Shown: positions 7,452 to 18,543 of the stretch, one piece after another
Position numbering within the stretch: the stretch's first letter is position 1
Layout of the letters: every line of letters begins with the position of its first letter
NCBI GenBank assembly: GCA_016932695.1
Contig: JAFGCH010000024.1
Location: 1-46,772, forward strand
Length of the DNA stretch: 46,772 bases
DNA from: Acidimicrobiia bacterium
Lineage (GTDB): Bacteria; Actinomycetota; Acidimicrobiia; Spongiisociales; UBA11373
Direction of reading: 5' to 3'
Made by a program: the position numbers and the translations under genes
Notes under the pieces: model-generated
The model's input: the letters and a program-made list of their open reading frames with translations, nothing else
Database searches by the model: none
What the model was told of the DNA's origin: nothing

Positions 7452-8701
7452 GGGTGGGTGCGCTTGGTGTCGGTGAGGCGAGCCGGTCGGCCCGCGGTGG
7501 CCGCCCGTTCTCCCTGCCTCGGCAGCAACAGGACCAGCGGAGCGCTTAGGAAGGCGACTAGGGCGCTGATCACAAAGGCCCAGCGCAGGCCGGCGGCGTC
7601 CCCGAGCGCTCCGACGGCCACCGCGGCGGAAGAGGAGATCACGAACACCATCGATAGGTAGAGGGCGTTGGCCAGGCCCCGGCTCTCAGGGAAGGCCTCT
7701 TGCACCAGGGCCATGCACACCGGGTGGAGCGACACCAGGCTGGCCCCCGCCAGGGCGAGGAAGGGGAAGCGAGCCCAGCCGTCCAGGGCGACGAAGAGCA
7801 GCACCCCCACCGGCCCGGCCAGGATCCCAAAGAGCAGGACGGCTCGCCGGCCTAGGCGGTCGCTGAGCCACCCCGCTGCCAGGGTGCCCGCCATGCCGGC
7901 GGCCAGGAAAACCGTCACCGCTGCCCCTGCCACGAAGCCGCTGCTGCCTTCCTCCTCGAGCAGCAGAGGAGCGAAGACCCAGGGGGCGCTCACCGCCATG
8001 CCGCGCAGGACGGCGAGGGCGCCCATCAGGAGCATGATGCGACGCATCCTCCCCACGGAGTTGCGCCAGTGGGGCCGGGCGGTGCCGGTGTGGGGCTGTA
8101 GCGGGGCCCGCCGGATCTGCCGGTAGAGCAACCAGGAGGCTCCCCAGCCCAGGAACATGAGGAGGCCGAGCTCCTTCATCGTGAAGACGGTGAGAGCGGC
8201 CGCAGCCAGTATGGGGCCGAGAGCCGCCCCCAGCTCCCCGCCCACCATCCACAAGCTCAGGCCCCGTCCCAGATGCCGCCGCGAGAGGCGCCCGGCGGCG
8301 GCGGATCCGACGGCGTGGAACGCCGCGCTCGATACCCCGGCGGCGGCGAAGAGCACAGCCAGGACGGCGTAGGAGGGGGCCCACCCGGCGAGGCTCATCA
8401 GCGTGGCCGTGATGGCCGGAGTGAGGATCACCGCCCAGCGCAGCACCAGGCGGTCGGCCAGGTGCCCGAAGACCGGCTGCAGGATCGAAGGAAGCTGGGT
8501 GAACGCCGAAAGCCATCCCGCCATGGTGTTGTTGAGGGCGAAGCGCTCCACGAAGTGGGGCAGCAGCACCGGGAGGAAGCCGATGTAGGTGTCGTGGGCG
8601 GCGTGGCCCGAGGCGAGGGTGAGAACCTCACCGGTGGAAAACGGGGCCTCGGCCGCATCGGATGCGGCCGAGGCGGCGGGGATCTCGTCGGCGAGGCTCA
8701 C
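7448..8701 (-). CDS. MFS transporter (fosmidomycin-resistance-like)
   Basis: This 417-residue inner-membrane protein of the major facilitator superfamily has about 12 predicted helices. The first half contains HAAHDTYIGFLPVLLPHFVER and GHLADRLVLRW (an A-like loop motif); the second half contains AAGWLSDRLGRRAVLLFG, the repeated loop motif. The N-terminal HxxHD...LP.F pattern resembles the Fsr/YfnC-type efflux group, so drug or small-molecule export is possible. The substrate cannot be assigned. It starts at GTG 8701 behind a leaderless-type promoter. Its TAA overlaps the rimM TAG on the other strand. Confidence 0.85.
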   Translation of the reverse strand: MSLADEIPAASAASDAAEAPFSTGEVLTLASGHAAHDTYIGFLPVLLPHFVERFALNNTMAGWLSAFTQLPSILQPVFGHLADRLVLRWAVILTPAITATLMSLAGWAPSYAVLAVLFAAAGVSSAAFHAVGSAAAGRLSRRHLGRGLSLWMVGGELGAALGPILAAAALTVFTMKELGLLMFLGWGASWLLYRQIRRAPLQPHTGTARPHWRNSVGRMRRIMLLMGALAVLRGMAVSAPWVFAPLLLEEEGSSGFVAGAAVTVFLAAGMAGTLAAGWLSDRLGRRAVLLFGILAGPVGVLLFVALDGWARFPFLALAGASLVSLHPVCMALVQEAFPESRGLANALYLSMVFVISSSAAVAVGALGDAAGLRWAFVISALVAFLSAPLVLLLPRQGERAATAGRPARLTDTKRTHP

Positions 8702-8710
8702 GAGAGCGGG

Positions 8711-8716
8711 AACATA
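8711..8716 (-). promoter_or_regulatory. Leaderless -10 of the MFS gene
   Basis: TATGTT on the minus strand ends 9 nt before the GTG at 8701, with no ribosome site between. Confidence 0.5.
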
Positions 8717-8817
8717 GAGCGATTGCGCCAGCGGGCGAAACCCGAGGCCCGGATGGCTCTCCGAACGACGGTTAGGGCGGCTTGCATTAGGGCGGGCCGC
8801 CGCCCCACACTTAGGGC

Positions 8818-9249
8818 ATGATCACCATTCAGGAGACCGTCACCACCCCGCGTCCGCGCCCGGAGGTCTTCGCCTACGTGGCCGACTTCACCAAGGTTGC
8901 CGAATGGGACCCCGGCATTCGCTCGTCGGTGTGCCTGGCCGGCGACGGGGGAGTGGGCACCCGCTACGAAGTCGGCGCCACCTTTGCCGGGCGCGTCGTC
9001 CCTATGACCTACGAAGTGATCGAGCACGCCGTCCCGTCCCGCATCGTGCTGCGCGGCCTGGCGGCCACGGTCGAGGCGATCGACACCATCGACTTCGCCG
9101 ATCTGCCCGGCGGCGGCACCCGGGTGGCCTACCGGGCCGACTTCACCCTCAAGGGGGGTCTGCGCTACTTCTCCTTCTTGATGAAGCCCCTATTCGGCCG
9201 CTTGGGCCGCAAGGCGATCGGGGGCCTGGAGGTCGCACTCAACTCCTGA
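8818..9249 (+). CDS. SRPBCC family protein (polyketide cyclase/dehydrase-like)
   Basis: This 143-residue single-domain protein of the START/Bet v1-like SRPBCC fold has the typical opening IQETVTTPRPRPEVFAYVADF and the KVAEWDPGI motif, followed by a beta-rich stretch and a long C-terminal helix. Such proteins bind a hydrophobic ligand; the ligand here is unknown. The ATG at 8818 has no Shine-Dalgarno. A CACACT hexamer 6 nt upstream may serve as a weak leaderless -10. TTAGGG occurs three times in the 50 nt upstream, of unclear meaning. Confidence 0.82.
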   Translation: MITIQETVTTPRPRPEVFAYVADFTKVAEWDPGIRSSVCLAGDGGVGTRYEVGATFAGRVVPMTYEVIEHAVPSRIVLRGLAATVEAIDTIDFADLPGGGTRVAYRADFTLKGGLRYFSFLMKPLFGRLGRKAIGGLEVALNS

Positions 9250-9250
9250 G

Positions 9251-9277
9251 CCACCCGGCAACGTGTCCCGCGGGTGG
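9251..9277. terminator. Hairpin between convergent genes
   Basis: A 7-bp perfect stem CCACCCG/CGGGTGG with a 13-nt loop lies in the 50-nt gap between the convergent stops at 9249 and 9300. It has no T-run. It could end transcription from either side. Confidence 0.4.
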
Positions 9278-9299
9278 GACGACCCCGGCCCGAGTGGGA

Positions 9300-10265
9300 T
9301 CAGGGGGAAAGGGCGGCGGCCCGGGCGATGATGTCGCCCGCCAGCGACGAGGCATCGAGGGCGCTCCCCGGCCCTTCCAGCCTCCAGAAGAGGCCTCCCT
9401 GATCCCACAGCGCCCAGGCACGCCCGCGTTCGCGGGACTCGCCGATTACCACGGGCCGGCCGTCGAAATGCTCCAGCCGGGGACGGGAGACGGTGGTCGC
9501 AAGCGCCGGCAACAGGTGGCGATCGGTCCAGGAGAGGCTCAGCCACCACGAACCGGCGTAGACCCCCGCCTCGCCCCAGCCTCCCCGGCGCGACACCCGG
9601 ACGTCCCCGGCGGCCCCGGCCATGAGGCCGGCGAGGGCGGCGTCGTCGAGTCCCTCGAGGTCGATCTGCGGCTCGTAGGCGCCGTACAGGGCGGCGCGCT
9701 CGACGACGAGAGGTATCGACTGGGTCACCGCCAGCAGGGGGCTGGCTTCGATTCCGCGTCCCGAGATCACCAGGATCGCCGAGGCGCTCAGCGGCACCGC
9801 GATCTCCAGCGGGTCGCCGGCGGCGGTGAGCCACACCGCTCCGTGAGAGCTGGGGATGGGGACCCCTCGCGACATGGGGAGCACGGCGGGGTCTTTCACC
9901 GCTACCTGGACCCATGGGGTGGAGGAGGGTTGGGGGCAGAAGCGGTCAACGGCGGCGAGGTCGTCGGTCTGGCTGCAGAGGTCGAAGCCCTCGGGCAGGA
10001 GCGTGGGCCAGTGCAGCAGGGGAGGATCCAGCGCGACGGGCACCAGGGTCAGGGTGGTGGTGGTCTCCTCGGGGGTGGGAACCGCCCCGGGGGAAGTCGC
10101 TGCCGGTGAGCCTTCGGCCTCCTCGGGGCCCGCTTGCGGCCGCAGCAGCCACCAGGCTCCGAAGCCGATCCCGGCCAGGGCGAGGACGGCGAGGGCCGTC
10201 GCCCACCACGGCATGAGGTCGGGCGTTGGGGGGTGGAGGAGTTCGGGGTCTAGGGGTTCGACCAC
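9300..10265 (-). CDS. Membrane-anchored protein of unknown function
   Basis: About 321 residues. A short cytoplasmic N-terminus (EPLDPELLHPPTPDL) is followed by one transmembrane helix (WWATALAVLALAGIGFGAWWLL), a Pro/Thr-rich linker (TSPGAVPTPEETTTTL), and a globular extracytoplasmic region of about 240 residues. I recognise no family. The segment ending ISRERGRAWALWDQGG-like text (residues near the C-terminus read ESRERGRAWALWDQGG) may be a sensor or anti-sigma-type outer domain, but that is a guess. The GTG at 10265 is chosen because a TACCCT -10 lies 8 nt upstream; an ATG at 10214 would begin directly at the membrane helix. Confidence 0.65.
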   Translation of the reverse strand: MVEPLDPELLHPPTPDLMPWWATALAVLALAGIGFGAWWLLRPQAGPEEAEGSPAATSPGAVPTPEETTTTLTLVPVALDPPLLHWPTLLPEGFDLCSQTDDLAAVDRFCPQPSSTPWVQVAVKDPAVLPMSRGVPIPSSHGAVWLTAAGDPLEIAVPLSASAILVISGRGIEASPLLAVTQSIPLVVERAALYGAYEPQIDLEGLDDAALAGLMAGAAGDVRVSRRGGWGEAGVYAGSWWLSLSWTDRHLLPALATTVSRPRLEHFDGRPVVIGESRERGRAWALWDQGGLFWRLEGPGSALDASSLAGDIIARAAALSP

Positions 10266-10273
10266 GACGAGGC

Positions 10274-10279
10274 AGGGTA
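10274..10279 (-). promoter_or_regulatory. Leaderless -10 of the membrane-anchored gene
   Basis: TACCCT on the minus strand ends 8 nt before the GTG at 10265. Confidence 0.5.
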
Positions 10280-10303
10280 CCCGGGGGTGCCGTTTCGCGC
10301 TTC

Positions 10304-10746
10304 CTAGAGAACCTGCTGGAAGATGCGCCGGCCGGAGTCGGTGAAGCCGAGGCTGAGATACCAGGCGCCCAGGCTGTGCCGGGCTTCGCCCTCCGGGGTG
10401 ATCACGATCTCGACGTCGGCGCACTCCCGCTCCCGGCACCAGGCAAGGGCGGCCGCAACGAGGCTCCGGGCCCCTCCCCGGCGCCGGTGATCGGGGAGCA
10501 CGAAGATGTCCTCCATCTCGGCCTGGCGCCCGGTCTCGAAGCCGAAGCTCGTGGTGACGGTGGCGGCGCCGACGGCGGCGCCGCCCTCCCAAGCGAGGAA
10601 GGCGGCGTTGGCTTCCTCGGCGAGGAACGCCCTGCCCGCTCCCGGATCTCCTCGGCAGAGGTGGCGAAGCCTTCCTCGGCGTAGAACCGGGCGAGCAGGG
10701 CGGCGAGGGCTGCGGCGTCGGTGGGAGCGGCCGGTCGGATCTCCAC
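10304..10746 (-). pseudogene. GNAT acetyltransferase, frameshifted
   Basis: Two reading frames together make one GNAT N-acetyltransferase. The first, from GTG 10746, reads VEIRPAAPTDAAALAALLARF and on to TSAEEIRERAG. Near 10628-10638 the family sequence moves to another frame (AFLAEEANAAFLAWEGGAAV, then MEDIFVLPDHRRRGGARSLV, the acetyl-CoA loop, and WYLSLGFTDSGRRIF). The total of 443 nt is one short of a multiple of three plus a full length, consistent with loss of one base at GCAGGGCG. The gene has its own leaderless promoter. It may be a true pseudogene or an assembly/read error in a G-run; substrate unknown. Confidence 0.75.
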
Positions 10747-10754
10747 GAGGCGCG

Positions 10755-10760
10755 ACGGTA
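10755..10760 (-). promoter_or_regulatory. Leaderless -10 of the GNAT gene
   Basis: TACCGT on the minus strand ends 8 nt before the GTG at 10746. Confidence 0.5.
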
Positions 10761-10777
10761 GTGAGTCCGGCGGTGCC

Positions 10778-11479
10778 TCACCCGCCACGGAGGACGATGA
10801 GGGCGTCGGCCACCACCGGGCGGGGACCGGCGAGGATCACGGGGTTGAGGTCGATCTCGGCGACGGCCCGGTGGTCGAGGCCGATCTGCCCGAGGCTCAT
10901 CAGCATCTCGGCCAAGGTGCCGCGGTCGGCGGGGGGCATTCCCCGCACCGCCTCCAGGATGCGCCGACTCCGGCTCTCTTCCATCATGTCGTGGGCATCG
11001 GCGGGCTCCAGGGGAGCGCGGCGGAAGACGGCATCGGCCAGGATCTCGGTGAAGATGCCGCCCAGGCCGAACATGACACAGGGCCCGAAGTCCGGGTCGC
11101 GCACCAGGCCCATCGCCAGTTCCCGTCGGCCGGTGATCATCTCCTGCACCAGCACTCCTCCGCTGCGCCCGGCCAGGGCGGGGGCCACGGCGGCGTAAGC
11201 CTCCAGGGCGGCGGGCTCGTCGGTCAGGCCGAGGCGCACCAGTCCCTGTTCGCTCTTGTGGGGGATGTCCGGTGAAGAGGCCTTGAGCGCCACGGGGTAG
11301 CCGATGGCGGCGGCTGCCGGGCCGACATCCTCCCGGGAGGTGACGAGGATCTCCCGGGTGAGCGGGAAACCGTAGGCGGCGAGAACCTGCTTGGCCTCGT
11401 GCTCGGCCAGGTTCTCCTGGCCGCGGGCCGCAACCTGCGCGAGGAGGCCGGCTACCGCGGCAACCCGGTCGGCCGTCAC
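10778..11479 (-). CDS. ADP-forming acyl-CoA synthetase, beta (ATP-grasp) subunit
   Basis: This 233-residue ATP-grasp protein is the nucleotide-binding subunit of an acetate--CoA ligase (ADP-forming) type enzyme, which interconverts acyl-CoA + ADP + phosphate with acid + CoA + ATP. Visible features are EHEAKQVLAAYGFPLTRE, the YPVALKASSPDIPHKSEQGLV stretch containing the conserved HK of the phosphohistidine relay, VLVQEMITGRRELAMGLVRD, FGPCVMFGLGGIFTE and AEIDLNPVI. Its GTG overlaps the alpha-subunit TGA in a GTGA overlap. The acyl substrate is not predictable. Confidence 0.9.
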   Translation of the reverse strand: MTADRVAAVAGLLAQVAARGQENLAEHEAKQVLAAYGFPLTREILVTSREDVGPAAAAIGYPVALKASSPDIPHKSEQGLVRLGLTDEPAALEAYAAVAPALAGRSGGVLVQEMITGRRELAMGLVRDPDFGPCVMFGLGGIFTEILADAVFRRAPLEPADAHDMMEESRSRRILEAVRGMPPADRGTLAEMLMSLGQIGLDHRAVAEIDLNPVILAGPRPVVADALIVLRGG

Positions 11480-12942
11480 GACTCCTCCCCTAGCAGGCGT
11501 CTCCCGTAGTAGGCGCTGACGTGGCCGATCGCCCGCAACGCCTCCCCGATGGCCCCGAACACGGGGATGCCCCGGCCGGTGAATTCCTCTCGGGCCCGGG
11601 CCATCATCTCGGCCAGGTCGAGGTCTTCGGGGCCGCGCTTGAGGTCGGGGAGCACCATCACCACCGGCTTCCCGGAATCGGCCGCGGCGGTCGCCACCGT
11701 CTCGGCCAGCTCGGCGTGAGGGGTGATATCGGCGACGCCGACTCCCATGGCTCGCGCCTGGGATTTGTAGTGGTAGAGCAGCGAGATCAGCACCTGCAGG
11801 TCTACGCGGCCGTCCTCGGCCGCCAGTCGCAGCACTCGTCCCAGCAGCGCGGGGGGCACGAAGGGGTTGGCCACGTCGATGGGGTTGGCCGCGCTCGACC
11901 CCGGCTGGGGCAGGATGGCCTCGATGCGGGTGCGGAGGTCTGCGGAGAACTCCGGCACCCTGATGCCGTAGGCCTCGGCGGCGTCGCTCGCCGCAGCCCC
12001 CAGAGCACCACCTCCGCCCACGGCAGAGATGCCGCGAAAGACCCGTGCCGGCAAGTACGAGAAGGCCAGGCAGGCCTGGGCCAACTCCTCCAGGCTTTCA
12101 ACCCGGGCGGCGTTCACCTGGCGCAGCACTCCCGACCAGATGGCCCGGCTGCCGCCCATGGAGGCAGTGTGGCCCACCACCGCCCGTCCTCCCGCCTCCG
12201 AGAGGCCGCCCTTGAGCACCACTACCGGCTTGCGACGGGCAGCCTCCCGGATGGCCTGGAAGAAGTCGCCGCCGTCGGCCACGCCTTCCACATACATGGC
12301 GATCACCCCGGTTTCCGGGTCGTCGGTCAGGTAGCGCAGCAACTCGGCTTCGCGCAGGTCGGCCCCGTTGCCGAAGGAGATGACCTTGCTGAAGCGCAGG
12401 CCCATCCATCCCCCTAGGTGGGCCAGATCGATCGACATGCCGCCGCTTTGGGAGAGGAAGGCCACCGGGCCGGGTTCCCGCGACAGGTCGGGCCCCGGGA
12501 GCAAGGTGAGGCCGGAGGCGGGGCAGTAGATGCCGAAGCAGTTGGGCCCGACCACCCGGATGCCCCGGGCAGCGATTTCCCGGATCTCCTGCTCGAGGCC
12601 TCGGCCTTCCGGGGTGCCGGTCTCCCCGAAACCGGCGGTGAGCACCTCGGCCCCCGCCGCTCCCTTGCGGCGGCAAGCCTCCAAGGCTTCCGGCACGGCG
12701 GGGGCGGGAACGGCGATGACGGCGAAGTCGATGTCACCGGGGATCTCCTCGAGGCTGCGGAAGATCGTCTGCCCGGCGAAGCTCCCACCCTTCGGGTTCA
12801 CCGGGAGGATCTCCCCGGCGAAGCCCATAGCCCGGCAGGCGAGCAGCATGCCGTTGGCGAAGCCGTAGCCGCCTTCGGAGGAGACCCCGACGATGGCCAT
12901 GCGTCGGGGATGGAAGATTCGCTCGAAGTCGGTTTCCGCCAC
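11476..12942 (-). CDS. ADP-forming acyl-CoA synthetase, alpha (CoA-binding) subunit
   Basis: About 488 residues. The N-terminal CoA-binding Rossmann domain reads IFHPRRMAIVGVSSEGGYGF, PVNPKGG and RVVGPNCFGIY. The succinyl-CoA-synthetase-like flavodoxin domains follow, with FLSQSGGMSIDLAH and the KGGLSEAGGRAVVGHTASM segment whose His is the expected phosphorylated residue. The ATP-grasp part is the separate downstream gene, so the enzyme is a two-subunit type rather than a fusion. The start GTG at 12942 lies 7 nt after TAGTTT; longer upstream frames are low-complexity and unsupported. It is cotranscribed with the beta gene. Confidence 0.9.
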   Translation of the reverse strand: MAETDFERIFHPRRMAIVGVSSEGGYGFANGMLLACRAMGFAGEILPVNPKGGSFAGQTIFRSLEEIPGDIDFAVIAVPAPAVPEALEACRRKGAAGAEVLTAGFGETGTPEGRGLEQEIREIAARGIRVVGPNCFGIYCPASGLTLLPGPDLSREPGPVAFLSQSGGMSIDLAHLGGWMGLRFSKVISFGNGADLREAELLRYLTDDPETGVIAMYVEGVADGGDFFQAIREAARRKPVVVLKGGLSEAGGRAVVGHTASMGGSRAIWSGVLRQVNAARVESLEELAQACLAFSYLPARVFRGISAVGGGGALGAAASDAAEAYGIRVPEFSADLRTRIEAILPQPGSSAANPIDVANPFVPPALLGRVLRLAAEDGRVDLQVLISLLYHYKSQARAMGVGVADITPHAELAETVATAAADSGKPVVMVLPDLKRGPEDLDLAEMMARAREEFTGRGIPVFGAIGEALRAIGHVSAYYGRRLLGEES

Positions 12943-12949
12943 GGGCCCG

Positions 12950-12955
12950 AAACTA
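12950..12955 (-). promoter_or_regulatory. Leaderless -10 of the acyl-CoA synthetase operon
   Basis: TAGTTT on the minus strand ends 7 nt before the GTG at 12942. Confidence 0.5.
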
Positions 12956-13500
12956 GCCGCTGCAGGGGGAGGGCAACTCGCCGCGCTCCGTTCCTGCGTG
13001 GGGACCGGGATCGGCGCGGGGCGGCTTTGTGAGAGGCGAGGAGGCCGATGCCCGAGCCGGGGGCTGCCTGCCAGGTCTTCCCTTGTGCGTGACTGGGGGT
13101 CGGCTGCCGCCTCCGCGGCGGACCCGAGTTGAGGAGGGCGCCGATGACCTCGTGGACGCAGAACCGCCCCGCCATTCCACGCTGGTGCTGAGAGACTGCG
13201 CAGGCAGTGTCGTCGGGTTGCCGTGCTGTAGTGTCTCGCTCTTGCCGGTGGTGCTCTGCCGGCAGTCGGTGGGGAGGGCAGCTCGGCATCGACGCTATTC
13301 CGGGACGTCATGAGAACGGCTGGCTTCGCTGAACCGGGAGCCACCTCATCGGGCGTGCCGGGAACGGCCGGAATGGTGCTGGCTGCAAGCGGGACGGCGA
13401 CCCTGGATGGTGGCACCTTCACTACCCCACCTACGGCTTTGTGGTATCCGTGGCTTCTTGGCTGGCAGTTCCATCCTGGGCAGAGTCTTCTGGCCCCAGT
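12956..13500. other. Gene-poor stretch without a convincing gene
   Basis: Between the acyl-CoA synthetase promoter and the strong promoter at 13502 I find no recognisable gene or RNA. An open frame of 103 codons from ATG 13310 to 13621 (plus) follows a TATTCC hexamer at 8 nt, so a leaderless small protein is possible. Its sequence (TLDGGTFTTPPTALWYPWLL) matches nothing I know and its end overlaps the next gene. Base composition appears less GC-rich than the neighbouring genes. Confidence 0.4.
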
Positions 13501-13501
13501 C

Positions 13502-13530
13502 TTGACACCCAGGCGGGGGAGGGATAATTT
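13502..13530 (+). promoter_or_regulatory. Consensus-like sigma-70 promoter
   Basis: TTGACA at 13502-13507, a 17-nt spacer and TAATTT at 13525-13530 (GATAAT at 13523 is an alternative with 15-nt spacing). It is the only perfect TTGACA -35 paired with a good -10 that I noticed in this window. It drives the small exported protein at 13561, leaving a leader of about 24 nt with a GGGGGGAAGG ribosome site. Confidence 0.6.
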
Positions 13531-13560
13531 GGCAGTAGCTGCTGACTTGGGGGGAAGGCG

Positions 13561-13794
13561 ATGGCACTCGAGGGCCTGCCTACGGGCTCTGGCGGGACGC
13601 GCGGGCGCTGTTGCTGTCTGAGTCAGGCACGTGTTGTTTCCGTACTAAGCCTCGTTGTCGCCCTCTTGGTCCTTGTGGCCGCGCCGGCGTCGGCCGACGG
13701 GTATGTCTTCTGCTCTTTGGGTGGCTCAAGGATCACGACAGAAGGGTGGTCGCAAGTGGCGTTCCCACACACCCATCGGGTCGACGCGTGGTAG
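13561..13794 (+). CDS. Small exported protein, probably interrupted by an in-frame TAG
   Basis: The 77-residue frame has a clear signal peptide: a hydrophobic core VVSVLSLVVALLVLVA, then an APASA cleavage site before DGYVFCSLGG. It has a good ribosome site and a near-consensus promoter. It ends at TAG 13792-13794, but the same frame stays open for 41 more codons to a second TAG at 13918-13920. That tail is Trp/Tyr/His-rich (SIGYWSPMSYGWHWWYVN, then RAYCAYVT) and 35 of its 41 third positions are G or C, against about 58% at second positions by my hand count. This suggests the original protein ran to 13920. No family recognised. It is either a decaying gene or one needing readthrough. Confidence 0.5.
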   Translation: MALEGLPTGSGGTRGRCCCLSQARVVSVLSLVVALLVLVAAPASADGYVFCSLGGSRITTEGWSQVAFPHTHRVDAW

Positions 13795-13951
13795 TGCGTG
13801 ACCCTCGCGACGACCCACTCGATCGGATACTGGAGCCCAATGTCGTATGGCTGGCATTGGTGGTACGTGAACGCCCCGACCATCCAGTCGGAGCGCGCTT
13901 ACTGCGCCTATGTCACCTAGTCGCCTGAGACCGTAGAACGGGGAGGGGGAG

Positions 13952-14693
13952 ATGTTGCTGCGTTCCCGTCCGAGAACGGAGGTCCCCCGGACCCCTCTCC
14001 GGTACGCGACGGCGGCGGTCCTGGCGGTTGCCCTGCTGTCGGCTGGGTCGTGTTCCTCGGGTGACACCGGCGATTCCGGGAGACTCCGTCCGGGACGGTG
14101 CTGTGGCCTCAGCACTCGGCGACGCCTTAGCAGGGTTCCCGGCGGCGGAGGGAACCGGACTGGGCGAAATGACGGTCGTTGGCGCTGAGGAGCAAGCTGC
14201 CGCCTTCTTCGGTGGACTCCAGGCCAGTGTCGTCGAGCCGGTGCCGCTGGACTTCGCGGCGGCCCGGTCGACGGTGGTGGCTTGTGTGCAAACGTTCGGG
14301 TTTGAAGTCGAGCCTCTCTCACGGACACCCGGGTCTGCGGGCATCCTCGTGGGGGGCATCGACACGGACCGCGAGTCGGCGGAGTTGTCCGCTGCGGTGA
14401 TGGCCTGCCAGGACTCAGCCGTCGCCGCGGGCCTTGCCCTCTCCTGGGATGACCCACGAAGCTGGGACCAGCGGTACGAGGCCCTGCTTGAGGTCCATGA
14501 GTGCCTGTTGGCGAATGGGTTCGAGTCACCCTCACCGCCCGCACGCGCTGCCTTCGATGCGGCGTCCGCCTGAAATCCCTATGCCTTGCTGCTCGGTGGG
14601 GCGACGGCTTTCGTGGTCAACCTCGATAACGCCGTGTCGGGGGCGGCGCTGGAGAGGCTAACGGCCGCGGTCTCGGTCTGCCCGCGTCCCTGA
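13952..14693 (+). pseudogene. Small actinobacterial-type lipoprotein, frameshifted and with an in-frame TGA
   Basis: From ATG 13952, behind a GGGGAGGGGGAG ribosome site, the frame encodes a lipoprotein signal (TPLRYATAAVLAVALLSAGSC, lipobox LSAGSC). Between about 14060 and 14095 coding moves to another frame, which continues GAVASALGDALAGFP, VACVQTFGFEVEP and EVHECLLANGFESPSP to a TGA at 14571-14573. Beyond it the same frame continues NPYALLLGGATAFVV to VSVCPRP and stops at 14691. In related secreted proteins as I remember them, a W-x-PY motif follows the CL..G helix and a CPxP ends the protein, so the TGA may replace a Trp codon. Two lesions in one gene point to pseudogenisation. Confidence 0.6.
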
Positions 14694-14732
14694 GTGCGCC
14701 TCCGCCCGGGCACGCCGTCTGGGCGCAGCACT
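14693..14732 (+). terminator. Imperfect hairpin after the lipoprotein pseudogene
   Basis: AGTGC/GCACT and CGCCC/GGGCG arms fold into an interrupted hairpin just after the final stop. This segment, with the CGCGTCCCT ahead of it, is clearly similar to the hairpin at 15192-15240. Confidence 0.4.
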
Positions 14733-14870
14733 GGTTGACTGGGTCGTGCCGGCGGGGGGGACGACTGCGCGGGGTGGTCCTGGCTGGCATCTTCAGCAGT
14801 TCCTGTCTAGGTAGGGGCTCTCGGCCCTAGGGGGTGCTCCGGGGGGCATGGTGGCAGTTCAACAGGGGGA

Positions 14871-15125
14871 TTGGCCCGAAGGCGGTTTCTGGCAGGGGCT
14901 GTGCTGGCGGTGGTGTGCGTTGTGGTGGGGGTCGGCGTCGCTTCACCAGCTGCCGCGGAGCAGGGGTTGCGTCGGGTTGACGAGGGCTCGGCGATCCTTG
15001 ATGGGTTCAGGGGCAGCCAAGCCATCAGGACCGATCCGGCAACGGTCGCTGGCATCGGCTACATCCCTCCCGTACAGATGGACACGGGGGCCCCTGGGCG
15101 CGACTTCCTCTCCGGGACTTCGTAG
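14871..15125 (+). CDS. Possible small exported protein
   Basis: An 84-codon frame from TTG 14871 encodes a basic start (ARRRF), a hydrophobic core (LAGAVLAVVCVVVGVGV) and an ASPAAA cleavage site before EQGLRRVDEG, so it looks like a Sec signal peptide. The AGGGGGA preceding the TTG is too close to be an ideal ribosome site, so the start is unsure. It stops at TAG 15123-15125, and the frame continues for 19 codons (DPWGDLAFGSLPLKAEAEG) to TGA 15183. No family recognised. It may be a remnant like its two upstream neighbours. Confidence 0.35.
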   Translation: MARRRFLAGAVLAVVCVVVGVGVASPAAAEQGLRRVDEGSAILDGFRGSQAIRTDPATVAGIGYIPPVQMDTGAPGRDFLSGTS

Positions 15126-15205
15126 GATCCTTGGGGGGACCTGGCATTCGGCAGCCTGCCGCTCAAGGCCGAAGCCGAAGGCTGACCGACCGCGTCCCTA
15201 GCGCG

Positions 15206-15240
15206 CCTGCGCCCGGGCACCCACCGGGCCCGGGCGCAGG
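15206..15240. terminator. Strong GC hairpin between convergent units
   Basis: A perfect 12-bp stem CCTGCGCCCGGG/CCCGGGCGCAGG encloses an 11-nt loop, between the exported-protein islet (plus) and the gap stop at 15253 (minus). There is no T-run. It is well placed to end transcription from both sides. Confidence 0.65.
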
Positions 15241-15252
15241 GGATTGGGCCGG

Positions 15253-18539
<3,287 letters not shown>

Positions 18540-18543
<4 letters not shown>

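Noticed and set aside
13561-15125. Genetic-code change or selenocysteine/pyrrolysine use to explain the in-frame stops
   Set aside because: Both TAG and TGA are involved, all other genes use them as ordinary stops, and I saw no matching insertion element.
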